Shown: positions 8,544-15,848 of the stretch, one piece after another | Layout: each line of letters begins with the position of its first letter | Numbering within the stretch: position 1 is the stretch's first letter | DNA from: Uruburuella testudinis | GTDB taxonomy: Bacteria > Pseudomonadota > Gammaproteobacteria > Burkholderiales > Neisseriaceae | Assembly (NCBI RefSeq): GCF_022870865.1 | Contig: NZ_CP091508.1 | Span: forward strand, 1,178,001 to 1,242,000 | DNA: 64,000 nt | Reading direction: 5' to 3' | Program-made: the position numbers and the translations under genes | The notes under the pieces: generated by a model | The model's input: only the letters and a program-made list of their open reading frames with translations | What the model was told of the DNA's origin: nothing | Databases searched by the model: none

Positions 8544-9218
8544 ATGAGTATCAAGCAATGGCCGCAGGGCGAGCGGCCGCGGGAAAAACTGTTGGCACGC
8601 GGCGCGCAGGCTTTGAGCGATGCCGAATTGCTGGCAATTCTGCTGCGGGTGGGCACGCGGGGCATGAGCGCGGTGGATCTGGCGCGGCATCTGTTGGGCG
8701 AATTCGGCAGTTTGGGCAGGCTGATGAGTGCCGATGTTAGGGCGCTGTCGGCGCATAAAGGCATGGGGCTGGCGAGTTACACCCAGTTTGCGGTGGTGCG
8801 CGAAATCGGCCGCCGGGTGTTGAGCGAGGAGCTACAAGACGACACGGCATTCGGCAGCCCGCAGGCGGTGGCTGATTTTTTGCGCCTGCAATTGGGGCAT
8901 GAAAAAGTAGAAGTAACGTGGGCGCTGTTTCTCAACCAGCGCAACCGCTTAATCGGCCAAAGTGAGCTCGGGCGCGGCACGGTGGCGGAAAACACGGTTT
9001 ATGTCCGCGAAGTGGTCAAGCAGGCGCTCGATGCGCATGCCAGCGCCTTGATTATCGCGCACAACCATCCCGGCGGCACAGCGGAGCCTTCCGAAGCCGA
9101 TATCGCATTTACCCGGCGTTTGCGCAGCGCGCTGGATTTGGTGGATGTGCGGCTGCTCGATCATTTTGTGATTACCGCGCGGCAGGCGGTATCGTTTGTG
9201 GAGCGGGGCCTGCTGTAG
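8544..9218 (+). CDS. radC: RadC/JAB-domain protein
   Basis: Encodes 224 residues. The N-terminal third has helix-hairpin-helix character (PREKLLARGAQALSDAELLAILLRVG). The C-terminal JAB/MPN domain begins AFGSPQAVADFLRLQLGHEKVE and carries the metal site in LIIAHNHPGGTAEPSEADIAFT. The usual HNHPSG is HNHPGG, a common variant. RadC proteins were once linked to repair, which was later disputed; their real role is unclear. The ATG at 8544 (MSIKQWPQGERPREK) is chosen over the upstream in-frame ATG because it matches the family N-terminus and has a GGGGAAC ribosome site. A MITE-like element begins four bases after the stop. Confidence 0.93.
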   Translation: MSIKQWPQGERPREKLLARGAQALSDAELLAILLRVGTRGMSAVDLARHLLGEFGSLGRLMSADVRALSAHKGMGLASYTQFAVVREIGRRVLSEELQDDTAFGSPQAVADFLRLQLGHEKVEVTWALFLNQRNRLIGQSELGRGTVAENTVYVREVVKQALDAHASALIIAHNHPGGTAEPSEADIAFTRRLRSALDLVDVRLLDHFVITARQAVSFVERGLL

Positions 9219-9221
9219 CTG

Positions 9222-9387
9222 CTAGGGTGTCCGGATAATTTGTTTATGAGGGGATTTTTGTTCCTGAAAATGCAGATGCCAGGCAAAAAACGCAGCAAGA
9301 TTGGACATCTTGCGAGGCTTTTTAACGCAGCAGATGTGCTTTTAGTGCAAAAAATATGATGATGTATGAATATTAAGGATATCCTAG
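9222..9387. mobile_element. MITE-like element, full copy A
   Basis: 166 bp from CTAGGGTGTCC to GGATATCCTAG, with an internal palindrome (GCAAGAT-TGG-ACATCTTGC region) and a conserved TTTTTTGC/GCAAAAAA core. It lies directly after radC. It codes for no transposase. Other full copies are at 14366, 28769, 55078 and 63331. Confidence 0.8.
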
Positions 9388-9931
9388 CTGCGTGTATCGG
9401 CAGCGGCTGCCAAACCATTCCGCAGGCCGTCTGAAAAACATTTACAAAAATAAGTAACGTGCGTTCGGGATAAGAAAATTTCAAAAAACAGCAGCTGATT
9501 GATAGTAAGGTGCTGTGTGTAAAAACAAAAAACACCAGAAGACTATATTTAAATCCATTGGCGGCAGAAAGCCGGGCAAAGATAGTTCATCGCACGGGCA
9601 GGGCATGACGGCGCAGGATTTTTATACGGGCCAAATCATCACCGAGCAAAGGGTTGCCGGACATTAAATTTTATCCGGCAGTATTTGGGTGGTGTTGCCG
9701 CACTCTGTTCCCTCCCCGTCCCAACGGGTTAGGGTAGGGGTAAAATCGTGAAGGATTTTTATCTCATGAATGATCTTAAATTATCTTATTCCGAACGCAC
9801 GTTAAGTAGATAAGGCGGGGCAAGGCGGTCTGAATTATTTTGTGAATCGGAATAGGGCGCGCCGATTACCCTATGGACGGATGCGGCTTTCCGATATAAT
9901 CAAGCCTTTCAGACGGCCTTTGTGTATCTCC
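9388..9931. other. Repeat-rich intergenic region before bioA
   Basis: No complete gene found. Around 9440-9470 and 9690-9810 are parts of a dispersed repeat that recurs inverted at 24545-24655 (CTCTGTTCCCTCCC, then TAGGGG, then a GTGAAGGATTTTTAT stretch). Between these, 9530-9666 has a reading frame of about 45 codons (KTIFKSIGGRKPGK to ITEQRVAGH) with no start codon; I do not recognise it, and it may be a gene remnant. Confidence 0.45.
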
Positions 9932-11221
9932 ATGCTGACCCCTCAAGATCTCGTGTTTGACCGCCGCCACATCTGGCATCCCTACACCTCTATGACTGAG
10001 CCGCTGCCGGTGTATCCTGTTGCTGAAAGCGCGGGCGTGCATCTGACCTTGGCCGACGGGCGGCGGCTGGTAGACGGCATGTCGAGCTGGTGGTGCGCGC
10101 AACACGGCTATAACCATCCCGAATTGGTGGCCGCCGCCAAAACACAGCTTGATACGCTGCCGCATGTGATGTTCGGCGGCATTACCCACGAGCCGGCGGT
10201 ACGTTTGTGCCAGAGTTTGCGCACCATGCTGCCGCAGAATTTAGCGTGTATTTTTCTGGCCGACTCCGGCTCGGTGGCGGTAGAAGTGGCGCTGAAAATG
10301 GCGCTGCAATATTGGCACGGCAAAGGTGCGCCGCGCAGCAAATTTCTTACCATTTCCCGCGGCTATCACGGTGACACCTTCGGCGCCATGAGCGTGTGCG
10401 ACCCCGTGAATTCGATGCACAGCCTCTACAGCCGCTTTCTGCCCGAGCATATTTTTGTGCCCGCGCCGCAAAGCCGTTTTGACGGCGAATGGCTGGAAAA
10501 TGACATCACGGCTTTTCAGACGGCCTTACACACACACCGTCACGACACCGCCGCCGTGATTTTAGAACCGATTGTGCAGGGCGCCGGCGGCATGCGCGTG
10601 TATCACCCCGACTATCTGCGCCGTGTGCGGCAGCTGTGCGACCAATACGGCGTGTTGCTGATTCTCGATGAAATCGCCACCGGCTTTGGCCGCACCGGCA
10701 AGTTGTTTGCCTGCGAACATGCCGGTATAGCGCCCGATATCATGTGCATCGGCAAAGCGCTCACCGGCGGCATGATGACGCTTTCCGCCGCCGCAACCAC
10801 CCGCAAAGTGGCGGCAATCATCAGCCGCAGCGAAGCCGGCGTGTTTATGCACGGCCCCACATTTATGGGCAACCCGCTGGCTTGCGCCGTGGCCGAAGCC
10901 AATATGCAGATTTTGGCGCGGGGCGAATGGCAGGCGCAAGTGGCGGCGGTTGAAGCGCATTTTCAGACGGCCCTGCGGCCGCTCTCAGCCGAGCCCAACG
11001 TGGCCGATGTGCGCATTATCGGCGCCATCGGTGTAGTGGAAACCCACAAACCCGTGAATATGGCGGCCATGCAGGCATTTTTTGTGCAAATGGGGGTGTG
11101 GATCAGGCCGTTTGGCAAATTGCTTTACCTGATGCCGCCGTATATCATTCAGGCAGATGAGCTGCAACAGCTGACCGATGCCGTGGCCGCTGCCGTCAGG
11201 CGCGATGATTTGTTTGCCTGA
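9932..11221 (+). CDS. bioA: Adenosylmethionine-8-amino-7-oxononanoate aminotransferase
   Basis: Encodes 429 residues, standard for BioA, a class III PLP aminotransferase making 7,8-diaminopelargonate in biotin synthesis with S-adenosylmethionine as amino donor. Motifs: DRRHIWHPYTSM near the start (substrate-binding WHPYT), GMSSWWCAQHGYNHPE, DSGSVAVEVALKMALQYW, GYHGDTFGAMSVCD, ILDEIATGFGRTG, and the PLP lysine in CIGKALTGGMMTLS. The ATG at 9932 gives the normal N-terminus; the in-frame upstream ATG at 9842 would add 30 unlikely residues. An uptake sequence sits just before the start. No other biotin genes are nearby. Confidence 0.96.
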   Translation: MLTPQDLVFDRRHIWHPYTSMTEPLPVYPVAESAGVHLTLADGRRLVDGMSSWWCAQHGYNHPELVAAAKTQLDTLPHVMFGGITHEPAVRLCQSLRTMLPQNLACIFLADSGSVAVEVALKMALQYWHGKGAPRSKFLTISRGYHGDTFGAMSVCDPVNSMHSLYSRFLPEHIFVPAPQSRFDGEWLENDITAFQTALHTHRHDTAAVILEPIVQGAGGMRVYHPDYLRRVRQLCDQYGVLLILDEIATGFGRTGKLFACEHAGIAPDIMCIGKALTGGMMTLSAAATTRKVAAIISRSEAGVFMHGPTFMGNPLACAVAEANMQILARGEWQAQVAAVEAHFQTALRPLSAEPNVADVRIIGAIGVVETHKPVNMAAMQAFFVQMGVWIRPFGKLLYLMPPYIIQADELQQLTDAVAAAVRRDDLFA

Positions 11222-11262
11222 ACATCTTGATATTTGAAAAACAGTTCAGACGGCATCGCAAC

Positions 11263-11326
11263 GCATTCACAAAAATAGTGAGCAAGGCGGGCCAACGCGG
11301 TTAGCTTGCCTTGGTGAATGGAGATA
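11263..11326. repeat. ATTCACAAAA-type intergenic repeat (short copy)
   Basis: Starts CGCATTCACAAAAATA and closes CTTGGTGAATGGAGATA, imperfect inverted ends around a GCAAGGCGGGCCAACGCGG core. Member of a dispersed family; better copies are at 24402, 59688 and 61798. Confidence 0.55.
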
Positions 11327-11378
11327 ACAGGCCGTCTGAAAGCATCAAGCAGGATAACCCACCAGGATAATAACCGAC

Positions 11379-11915
11379 ATGGATTTGACCGAAACCCAAT
11401 TAAACTCCGAGCCGCTGATCGAAGGCTCGTTTCTCAACATTTACCGCGACACCATCCGCCTGCCCAACGGCCATGAAAGCGGCCGTATCGTGGTGCGCCA
11501 CCCCGGTGCGGCCTGTGTGCTGGCCGTCACCGGCGAAGATGAAGTGGTCTTGGTGCGGCAATGGCGTTATGCCGTCGGCAAACCGCTGCTGGAGCTGCCG
11601 GCGGGCAAACTCGATGCCGGTGAAGACCCGGCACAATGCGCCTTGCGGGAATTGGCCGAAGAAACGCCATACACCGCCGAGCGCGTGGTGCTGCTGCACA
11701 CGTTTTACACCGCCCCCGGCTTTTGCGATGAAAACATGTATCTTTACCGCGCCGAGGGCGTGCGCGCCGACAGTATGCTGAGCACCGATGAAGACGAATT
11801 TACCGAAACCGTGTTGCTCAGCCGCGAGGCCGTAAAAACCGCATTGAAAAACAACGAAATCGCCGATGCCAAAACATTGGTGGGTTTGCAGCATTGGCTG
11901 CTGGCAGATACTTGA
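11379..11915 (+). CDS. Nudix hydrolase, ADP-ribose pyrophosphatase-like
   Basis: Encodes 178 residues. It resembles NudF/YqkG-type ADP-ribose pyrophosphatases: NIYRDTIRLPNGHESGRIVVRHPGA at the start, VLVRQWRYAVGKPLLELPAG in front of the Nudix box, and the box itself, GKLDAGEDPAQCALRELAEE. The glycine that normally ends the box (EExG) is replaced by proline (EETPY). The catalytic glutamates are present, so activity is still likely. These enzymes cleave ADP-ribose and related nucleoside diphosphate compounds in the cytoplasm. It stands alone on the plus strand; an uptake-sequence pair follows the stop. The exact substrate cannot be told from sequence. Confidence 0.88.
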   Translation: MDLTETQLNSEPLIEGSFLNIYRDTIRLPNGHESGRIVVRHPGAACVLAVTGEDEVVLVRQWRYAVGKPLLELPAGKLDAGEDPAQCALRELAEETPYTAERVVLLHTFYTAPGFCDENMYLYRAEGVRADSMLSTDEDEFTETVLLSREAVKTALKNNEIADAKTLVGLQHWLLADT

Positions 11916-12128
11916 GGCCGTCTGAAATATTGAGGCCGTCTGAAACCGGTACGGCGGTTCGGTTTGCCTGTTTTAACCGCAAACCAACGGCTATAGTGGA
12001 GTGAAGAAAGCCGTGATACAAGGCAGCAGCAACGCTGTAGCACGTGTTTATTTATGTCGCTCTATATCAGGTTCGGCGTGCCGCAGCGCATACCTTGTTT
12101 TAAGTTTGACCGCATAAAGGAAAAACAC

Positions 12129-12881
12129 ATGCCGAAAATCACACCGATTGCCGCCTTTAACGACAATTATATCTGGCTGATCGAAGCGAACGGCCGGGCC
12201 GTGTGTGTCGACCCGGGCGACGCGGAGCCGGTGTCGGCATATCTGCACCAACACAATCTGCAACTGGCGCAAATCTGGATTACCCACCATCATCACGACC
12301 ACACCGGCGGCTTGGCGGCTTTGAAAGCAGCCTATCCCGATTGTATCGTGTATGGCAACAGCGATATCGCCGGCGCCACGGTTGCGGCAGGTGAGGGCGT
12401 GCAGATTGAATTTGCCGGCATGCACGCCGGGGTATGGCACACGCCGGGGCACACCGATCAGCACATCAGCTATCTTTTGCACACTTCCTCAGGCCTGCAT
12501 GTATTTTGCGGCGACACCCTGTTCAGCGCCGGCTGCGGCCGTGTGTTTACCGGCACCGTTGAGCAGCTGTTTGCCAGCTTACAGCGCTATAACAGCCTGC
12601 CGCAAGACACGCTGTTTTACCCCGCCCATGAATACACCGCAGCCAATCTGCGCTTTGCCGCCCATATCGAACCCGATAATACCGATATTCAGACGGCCTT
12701 GGCGCAGGCCGCACATACGCCCACTTTACCGGTAACATTGGCGCACGAACGCCGCATCAACCCGTTTCTGCGTACTGCCGAAGCCGCCGTATACCGCCGC
12801 GTTGGCGGATTAACAGGCCGGCAGCCGGCCGATGAAACCGCCGTGTTTGCCGATTTGCGTATGCTGAAAAATCATTTTTAA
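12129..12881 (+). CDS. gloB: Hydroxyacylglutathione hydrolase (glyoxalase II)
   Basis: Encodes 250 residues. It hydrolyses S-D-lactoylglutathione to D-lactate and glutathione, the second step of methylglyoxal detoxification. The metallo-beta-lactamase fold shows the full binuclear metal site: THHHHDHTGG (H53, H55, D57, H58), HTPGHTDQHISY, FCGDTLFSAGCGRVF and YPAHEYTAANL. The C-terminal HAGH domain ends with NPFLRT and LRMLKNHF. The ATG at 12129 (MPKITPIAAFNDNYIW) is the family start and follows an AAAGGAAAAAC ribosome site. A strong terminator follows. Confidence 0.95.
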   Translation: MPKITPIAAFNDNYIWLIEANGRAVCVDPGDAEPVSAYLHQHNLQLAQIWITHHHHDHTGGLAALKAAYPDCIVYGNSDIAGATVAAGEGVQIEFAGMHAGVWHTPGHTDQHISYLLHTSSGLHVFCGDTLFSAGCGRVFTGTVEQLFASLQRYNSLPQDTLFYPAHEYTAANLRFAAHIEPDNTDIQTALAQAAHTPTLPVTLAHERRINPFLRTAEAAVYRRVGGLTGRQPADETAVFADLRMLKNHF

Positions 12882-12905
12882 CCGCCATCAAACAATGCCG
12901 CTTCG

Positions 12906-12930
12906 GGCGCCTTTGCAAGGCGCCTTTTTC
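12906..12930 (+). terminator. Intrinsic terminator of gloB
   Basis: Perfect 8-bp stem GGCGCCTT/AAGGCGCC with a 3-base loop and a TTTTT tail, 25 bp after the gloB stop. Confidence 0.9.
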
Positions 12931-13072
12931 GTGTTCGGAAGCATTGCCTATAGGTTAAGGCCGTCTGAAAACGGTGAAAATGAAGTTTCAGACGGTCAAA
13001 ATCATTTTAAATCAAAGGATGTCAAACCATTTGTCGAATACAAATATCCGACAAATGGTTGCTGGAAATAAT

Positions 13073-13850
13073 AATGTTGGAATGCACGATAAAGCAAACC
13101 TGTGGTTTGCCGCCCTCTCCCCAGCCCTCCCCCACAGGGGAGGGGGCCAGGTTGCGGAAGCGGTAAGATTGGCGGGAAAACAAACGCCGGAAAAAACACA
13201 CAACAGCAAAAACACCGCAACGGCAAACACAACAGCAACCGAATTCCCTCTCCCGTAGGAGAGGGTTAGGGAGAGGGCACAAGCCGCAAGGCTTGAATAA
13301 CGGTCAGGCCGTCTGAAAATGATGGCGGAATGTGCGATAAAGCAAACCTGCGGTTTGCCGCCCTCTCCCCAGCCCTCCCCCACAGGGGAGGGAGCCCGGT
13401 TGCTGAAGCGGTAAGATTGGCGGGAAAACAAACGCCGACCCAAACACCGCAACGGCAAAAACACCGCAACGGCAAAAACACCGCAACGGCAAAAAACGCG
13501 TAATGGCAAACACAACAGCAACCGAATTCCCTCTCCCGAGGGAGAGGGTTAGGGAGAGGGCACAAGCCGCCAGGCTTGAATAACGGTCAGGCCGTCTGAA
13601 AATGATGGCGGAATGTGCGATAAAGCAAACCTGCGGTTTGCCGCCCTCTCCCCAACCCTCCCCCACAGGGGAGGGGGCCAGGTTGCTGAAGCGGTGAGAT
13701 TAGCGGGACAAACAAACGTAGGTCAAAGCGTGCAACGGCAAAAACGTGCAACGGCAAACACAACAGCAACCGATTTCCCTCTCCCGCGGGAGAGGGTTAG
13801 GGAGAGGGCACAAGCCGCGAGGTTTGAATAACGGTTAAGGCCGTCTGAAA
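13073..13850. repeat. Three tandem copies of a 245-285 bp non-coding repeat
   Basis: Units at about 13073-13320, 13321-13603 and 13604-13850. Each runs: GATAAAGCAAACCTG, then GCGGTTTGCCGCCCTCTCC, a CCCCACAGGGGAGGG hairpin, an A-rich CAACGGCAAA stretch, a CCCTCTCCC/GGGAGAGGG hairpin, CACAAGCCGC, and an uptake sequence. The middle unit is longer because a 17-bp motif (CACCGCAACGGCAAAAA, starting at 13445, 13462 and 13479) is itself repeated. Frames that cross it encode only repeat-derived peptides. Confidence 0.85.
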
Positions 13851-14033
13851 CCCAAAAATGATTTTTTGGTAGAGCATCGGCTATCTGAATACCCATTCAC
13901 AAAAGTAAGCGAACCAGGCGGCGAGAGCTGGACGGAAGGGGTTATTGTTATTACCAAAACACTTGCCACCCAAACACTTTCCACTGTGCGGCGCTCGATA
14001 TTTATTGGCGGCACTGCAAATCCGGCTGCGGCC

Positions 14034-15815
14034 TCATGCCCGTTCTGACAAGCGCTCATGGCGCACGATGGCGCGGATGATGCTGCGGTTGGGGTGCAGT
14101 GCGTTGCGGAGGCGCGGTGAGAGCGGGTCGGGCAGGCCGAGGATGCGGGCGGCGATGCTTTCGGCGCAAATCGGCGCGGTGGCGAGGCCGCGGCTGCCGT
14201 GGGCGGTGTTGATGTAGGCGTCGGGCAGGTAGGGGCAGGGGGTGTTTAGGCGGTAGTTTTTATCCAGTGCCAGCTTGGCGTATGCGCTTTGTATGGCGCG
14301 GATGTCGCCGAGCGGGCCGGCCATCGGCAGGTGGTCGGGGCTGTCGCAGCGCACGGCGGCGTGGCCTAGGGTGTCCTGACCATTCGATTTGCGGGTGTAT
14401 TTTGCCCCTGAAAACGCATCTGCTGCGTTAAAAAGCCTCGCAAGATGTCCAATCTTGCTGCGTTTTTTGCCTGGCATCTGCATTTTCAGGAATAAAAATC
14501 CCCTCATAAACAAATTGTCCGGACACCCTAGGGTGTTCTGGCCATTCGTTTGGCGGCGGTTCGGGCCGTCTGAAAGCAAATTGTGTGCCAATGCGGGATG
14601 AAGTGCGGCCAGCCCGGCGCGGTTGGCGGCTTCATCGCTGGTGCGCAGTCGGCTGTCTGCATCGTGCGGCAGAAATGTGGCGCCATAGCAATGCAGCCCT
14701 TGCCAGGCGGGGCTGATGTAGGTGGCGCCGGAAAGGGCGCAACGCAGCCGCGCGGATTGGGCGGTAACGGCGGCGAGGCTGGTTTGGCCGCGGATTAGTT
14801 GATAGGGCAGTGCGGCCAGGTTGAAATCGGCGGCGTCGGGGCTGTGGGCGCCGAGGCAGTAGATGATGTGGCTGCCGCAAAAGGTTTGTGCGGGGGTAGC
14901 GGCCTGCCATTCGCGGCCGTTGTGGACGGCGTGCAGCAGCGGGGTGTGGCTGTGCAGTGTGATCAGCGGGTGATCGAGCAGCGCTTGCACCAGCGCGGGC
15001 GGGTTCAGCCATACGCCTTGCGGCCAGTAAAGGCCGTCTGAAGCAATGGGAAGGCCGGCGATTTTGCTGGCTTCGGCGGCATTGACGCTGCGGTAAAGGT
15101 GGGCATGGTGTCGTTGTTGACCCAATGCGTGGTTGCGTTTGGTTTCGGCGGCGCTGTGGTTGAGGTGGAGAATGCCGTTGCCGCCCCATGTGTTGCTGTC
15201 GGGCAGCAGTTTTTGCAGCAGGCGGCGGCTGTGGCCGTAGCCGCAGAGCAGCAGCTCGGTCTGCTCGGTGTTGTGGGCGGAAATTTTGGCATACAGCAGC
15301 CCTTGGCGGTTGCCCGAAGCGGCTTGTGCCGGCTCGCCGGCTTCTAACACGGTGACCGGCAGCCCGCGTTCGGCCAGCGCTCGGGCAGTGGCGGCGCCGG
15401 CAATGCCCGCTCCGATAACGATGGCACGGGTGGGGGCGGCGCTTTGCCGGGGCGCTTGCAGCCACGGTTTGGCTTGCTCTTGCGGCTCTTGCGGCAAGGC
15501 GGGGGTTTGCCATTGTATCGGTGCGTTGAAGTAGTCGCCCAGCCGCGCGGCGTGTCGGGGCGGCAGCAACCACAGATGAACGCCGGGCAGGATGTCGTTA
15601 AGGGCGTTGGGGCCGTTGAATTGCAGGCAGCCGATTTGTGTGTTGAGGCGGTGCTGTAATTGTGTTTCGAGTGCAGACGGGTTTTCAGACGGCCTGAAGG
15701 CGGGCATGTCGGTGTCGTGCAGACACACAATCAGATAAAGCGGTGCGGCATGCGATTGCACGGCTTGTGCTATGGCGGCCAGCGGTGGCGGGGCGTTCCA
15801 GGCGAGAAAATTCAT
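14034..15815 (-). CDS. mnmC: MnmC-type FAD oxidoreductase with an in-frame MITE insertion
   Basis: Encodes 593 residues. The core matches the FAD-dependent C-terminal domain of MnmC, which oxidises cmnm5(s2)U34 in tRNA: an AIVIGAGIAGAATARALAERG dinucleotide fold (about 131-151), ASGNRQGLLYAKISAHNTEQ, a QLIRGQTS strand, HAAVRCDSPDHLPMAGPLG, and a final TAHGSRGLATAPICAESIAA. The first 125 residues do not show the SAM-binding motifs of the MnmC methyltransferase domain, so this looks like the oxidoreductase part plus a short N-terminal module. Residues about 422-482 are not MnmC sequence: they are the translation of a MITE-like element (14366-14531) and an adjacent half end, flanked by NGQNTLG and NGQDTLG. 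The frame stays open. Whether the enzyme works is unknown. Confidence 0.82.
   Translation of the reverse strand: MNFLAWNAPPPLAAIAQAVQSHAAPLYLIVCLHDTDMPAFRPSENPSALETQLQHRLNTQIGCLQFNGPNALNDILPGVHLWLLPPRHAARLGDYFNAPIQWQTPALPQEPQEQAKPWLQAPRQSAAPTRAIVIGAGIAGAATARALAERGLPVTVLEAGEPAQAASGNRQGLLYAKISAHNTEQTELLLCGYGHSRRLLQKLLPDSNTWGGNGILHLNHSAAETKRNHALGQQRHHAHLYRSVNAAEASKIAGLPIASDGLYWPQGVWLNPPALVQALLDHPLITLHSHTPLLHAVHNGREWQAATPAQTFCGSHIIYCLGAHSPDAADFNLAALPYQLIRGQTSLAAVTAQSARLRCALSGATYISPAWQGLHCYGATFLPHDADSRLRTSDEAANRAGLAALHPALAHNLLSDGPNRRQTNGQNTLGCPDNLFMRGFLFLKMQMPGKKRSKIGHLARLFNAADAFSGAKYTRKSNGQDTLGHAAVRCDSPDHLPMAGPLGDIRAIQSAYAKLALDKNYRLNTPCPYLPDAYINTAHGSRGLATAPICAESIAARILGLPDPLSPRLRNALHPNRSIIRAIVRHERLSERA
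14366..14531. mobile_element. MITE-like element, full copy B, inside mnmC
   Basis: 166 bp from CTAGGGTGTCCTGACC to GGACACCCTAG, in the same class as the copies at 9222 and 55078. Counting one CTAG as target duplication, it adds 162 bp, or 54 codons, keeping the mnmC frame. A second partial end (CTAGGGTGTTCTGGCCATTCG, sharing the CTAG at 14528) continues to 14551. Confidence 0.85.
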
Positions 15816-15848
15816 GATGAGGCCGTCTGAAAAATATGGGGTGGTGTT

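Larger units (their letters stand above)
12882..14033. other. Non-coding repeat region between gloB and mnmC
   Basis: About 1.15 kb without a gene. It contains the gloB terminator, a 13020-13065 stretch (ATTTGTCGAATACAAATATCCGACAAATGG) shared with 41150-41190 and 45495-45525, the triple repeat at 13073-13850, and half an ATTCACAAAA-type repeat near 13889-13930. Confidence 0.7.

Noticed and set aside
12000..12055. Possible Correia element end (CTATAGTGGA)
   Set aside because: Only about ten bases match the start of a Correia end, and the second end is not convincing.
13440..13500. Short regular repeats that could suggest a CRISPR array
   Set aside because: The 17-bp units are directly adjacent without spacers and no cas genes are nearby. 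It is a simple tandem repeat.
14632..15573. 313-codon Arg/Pro-rich frame overlapping mnmC
   Set aside because: Its composition is typical of an out-of-frame reading of GC-rich coding DNA; the mnmC frame has clear motifs.
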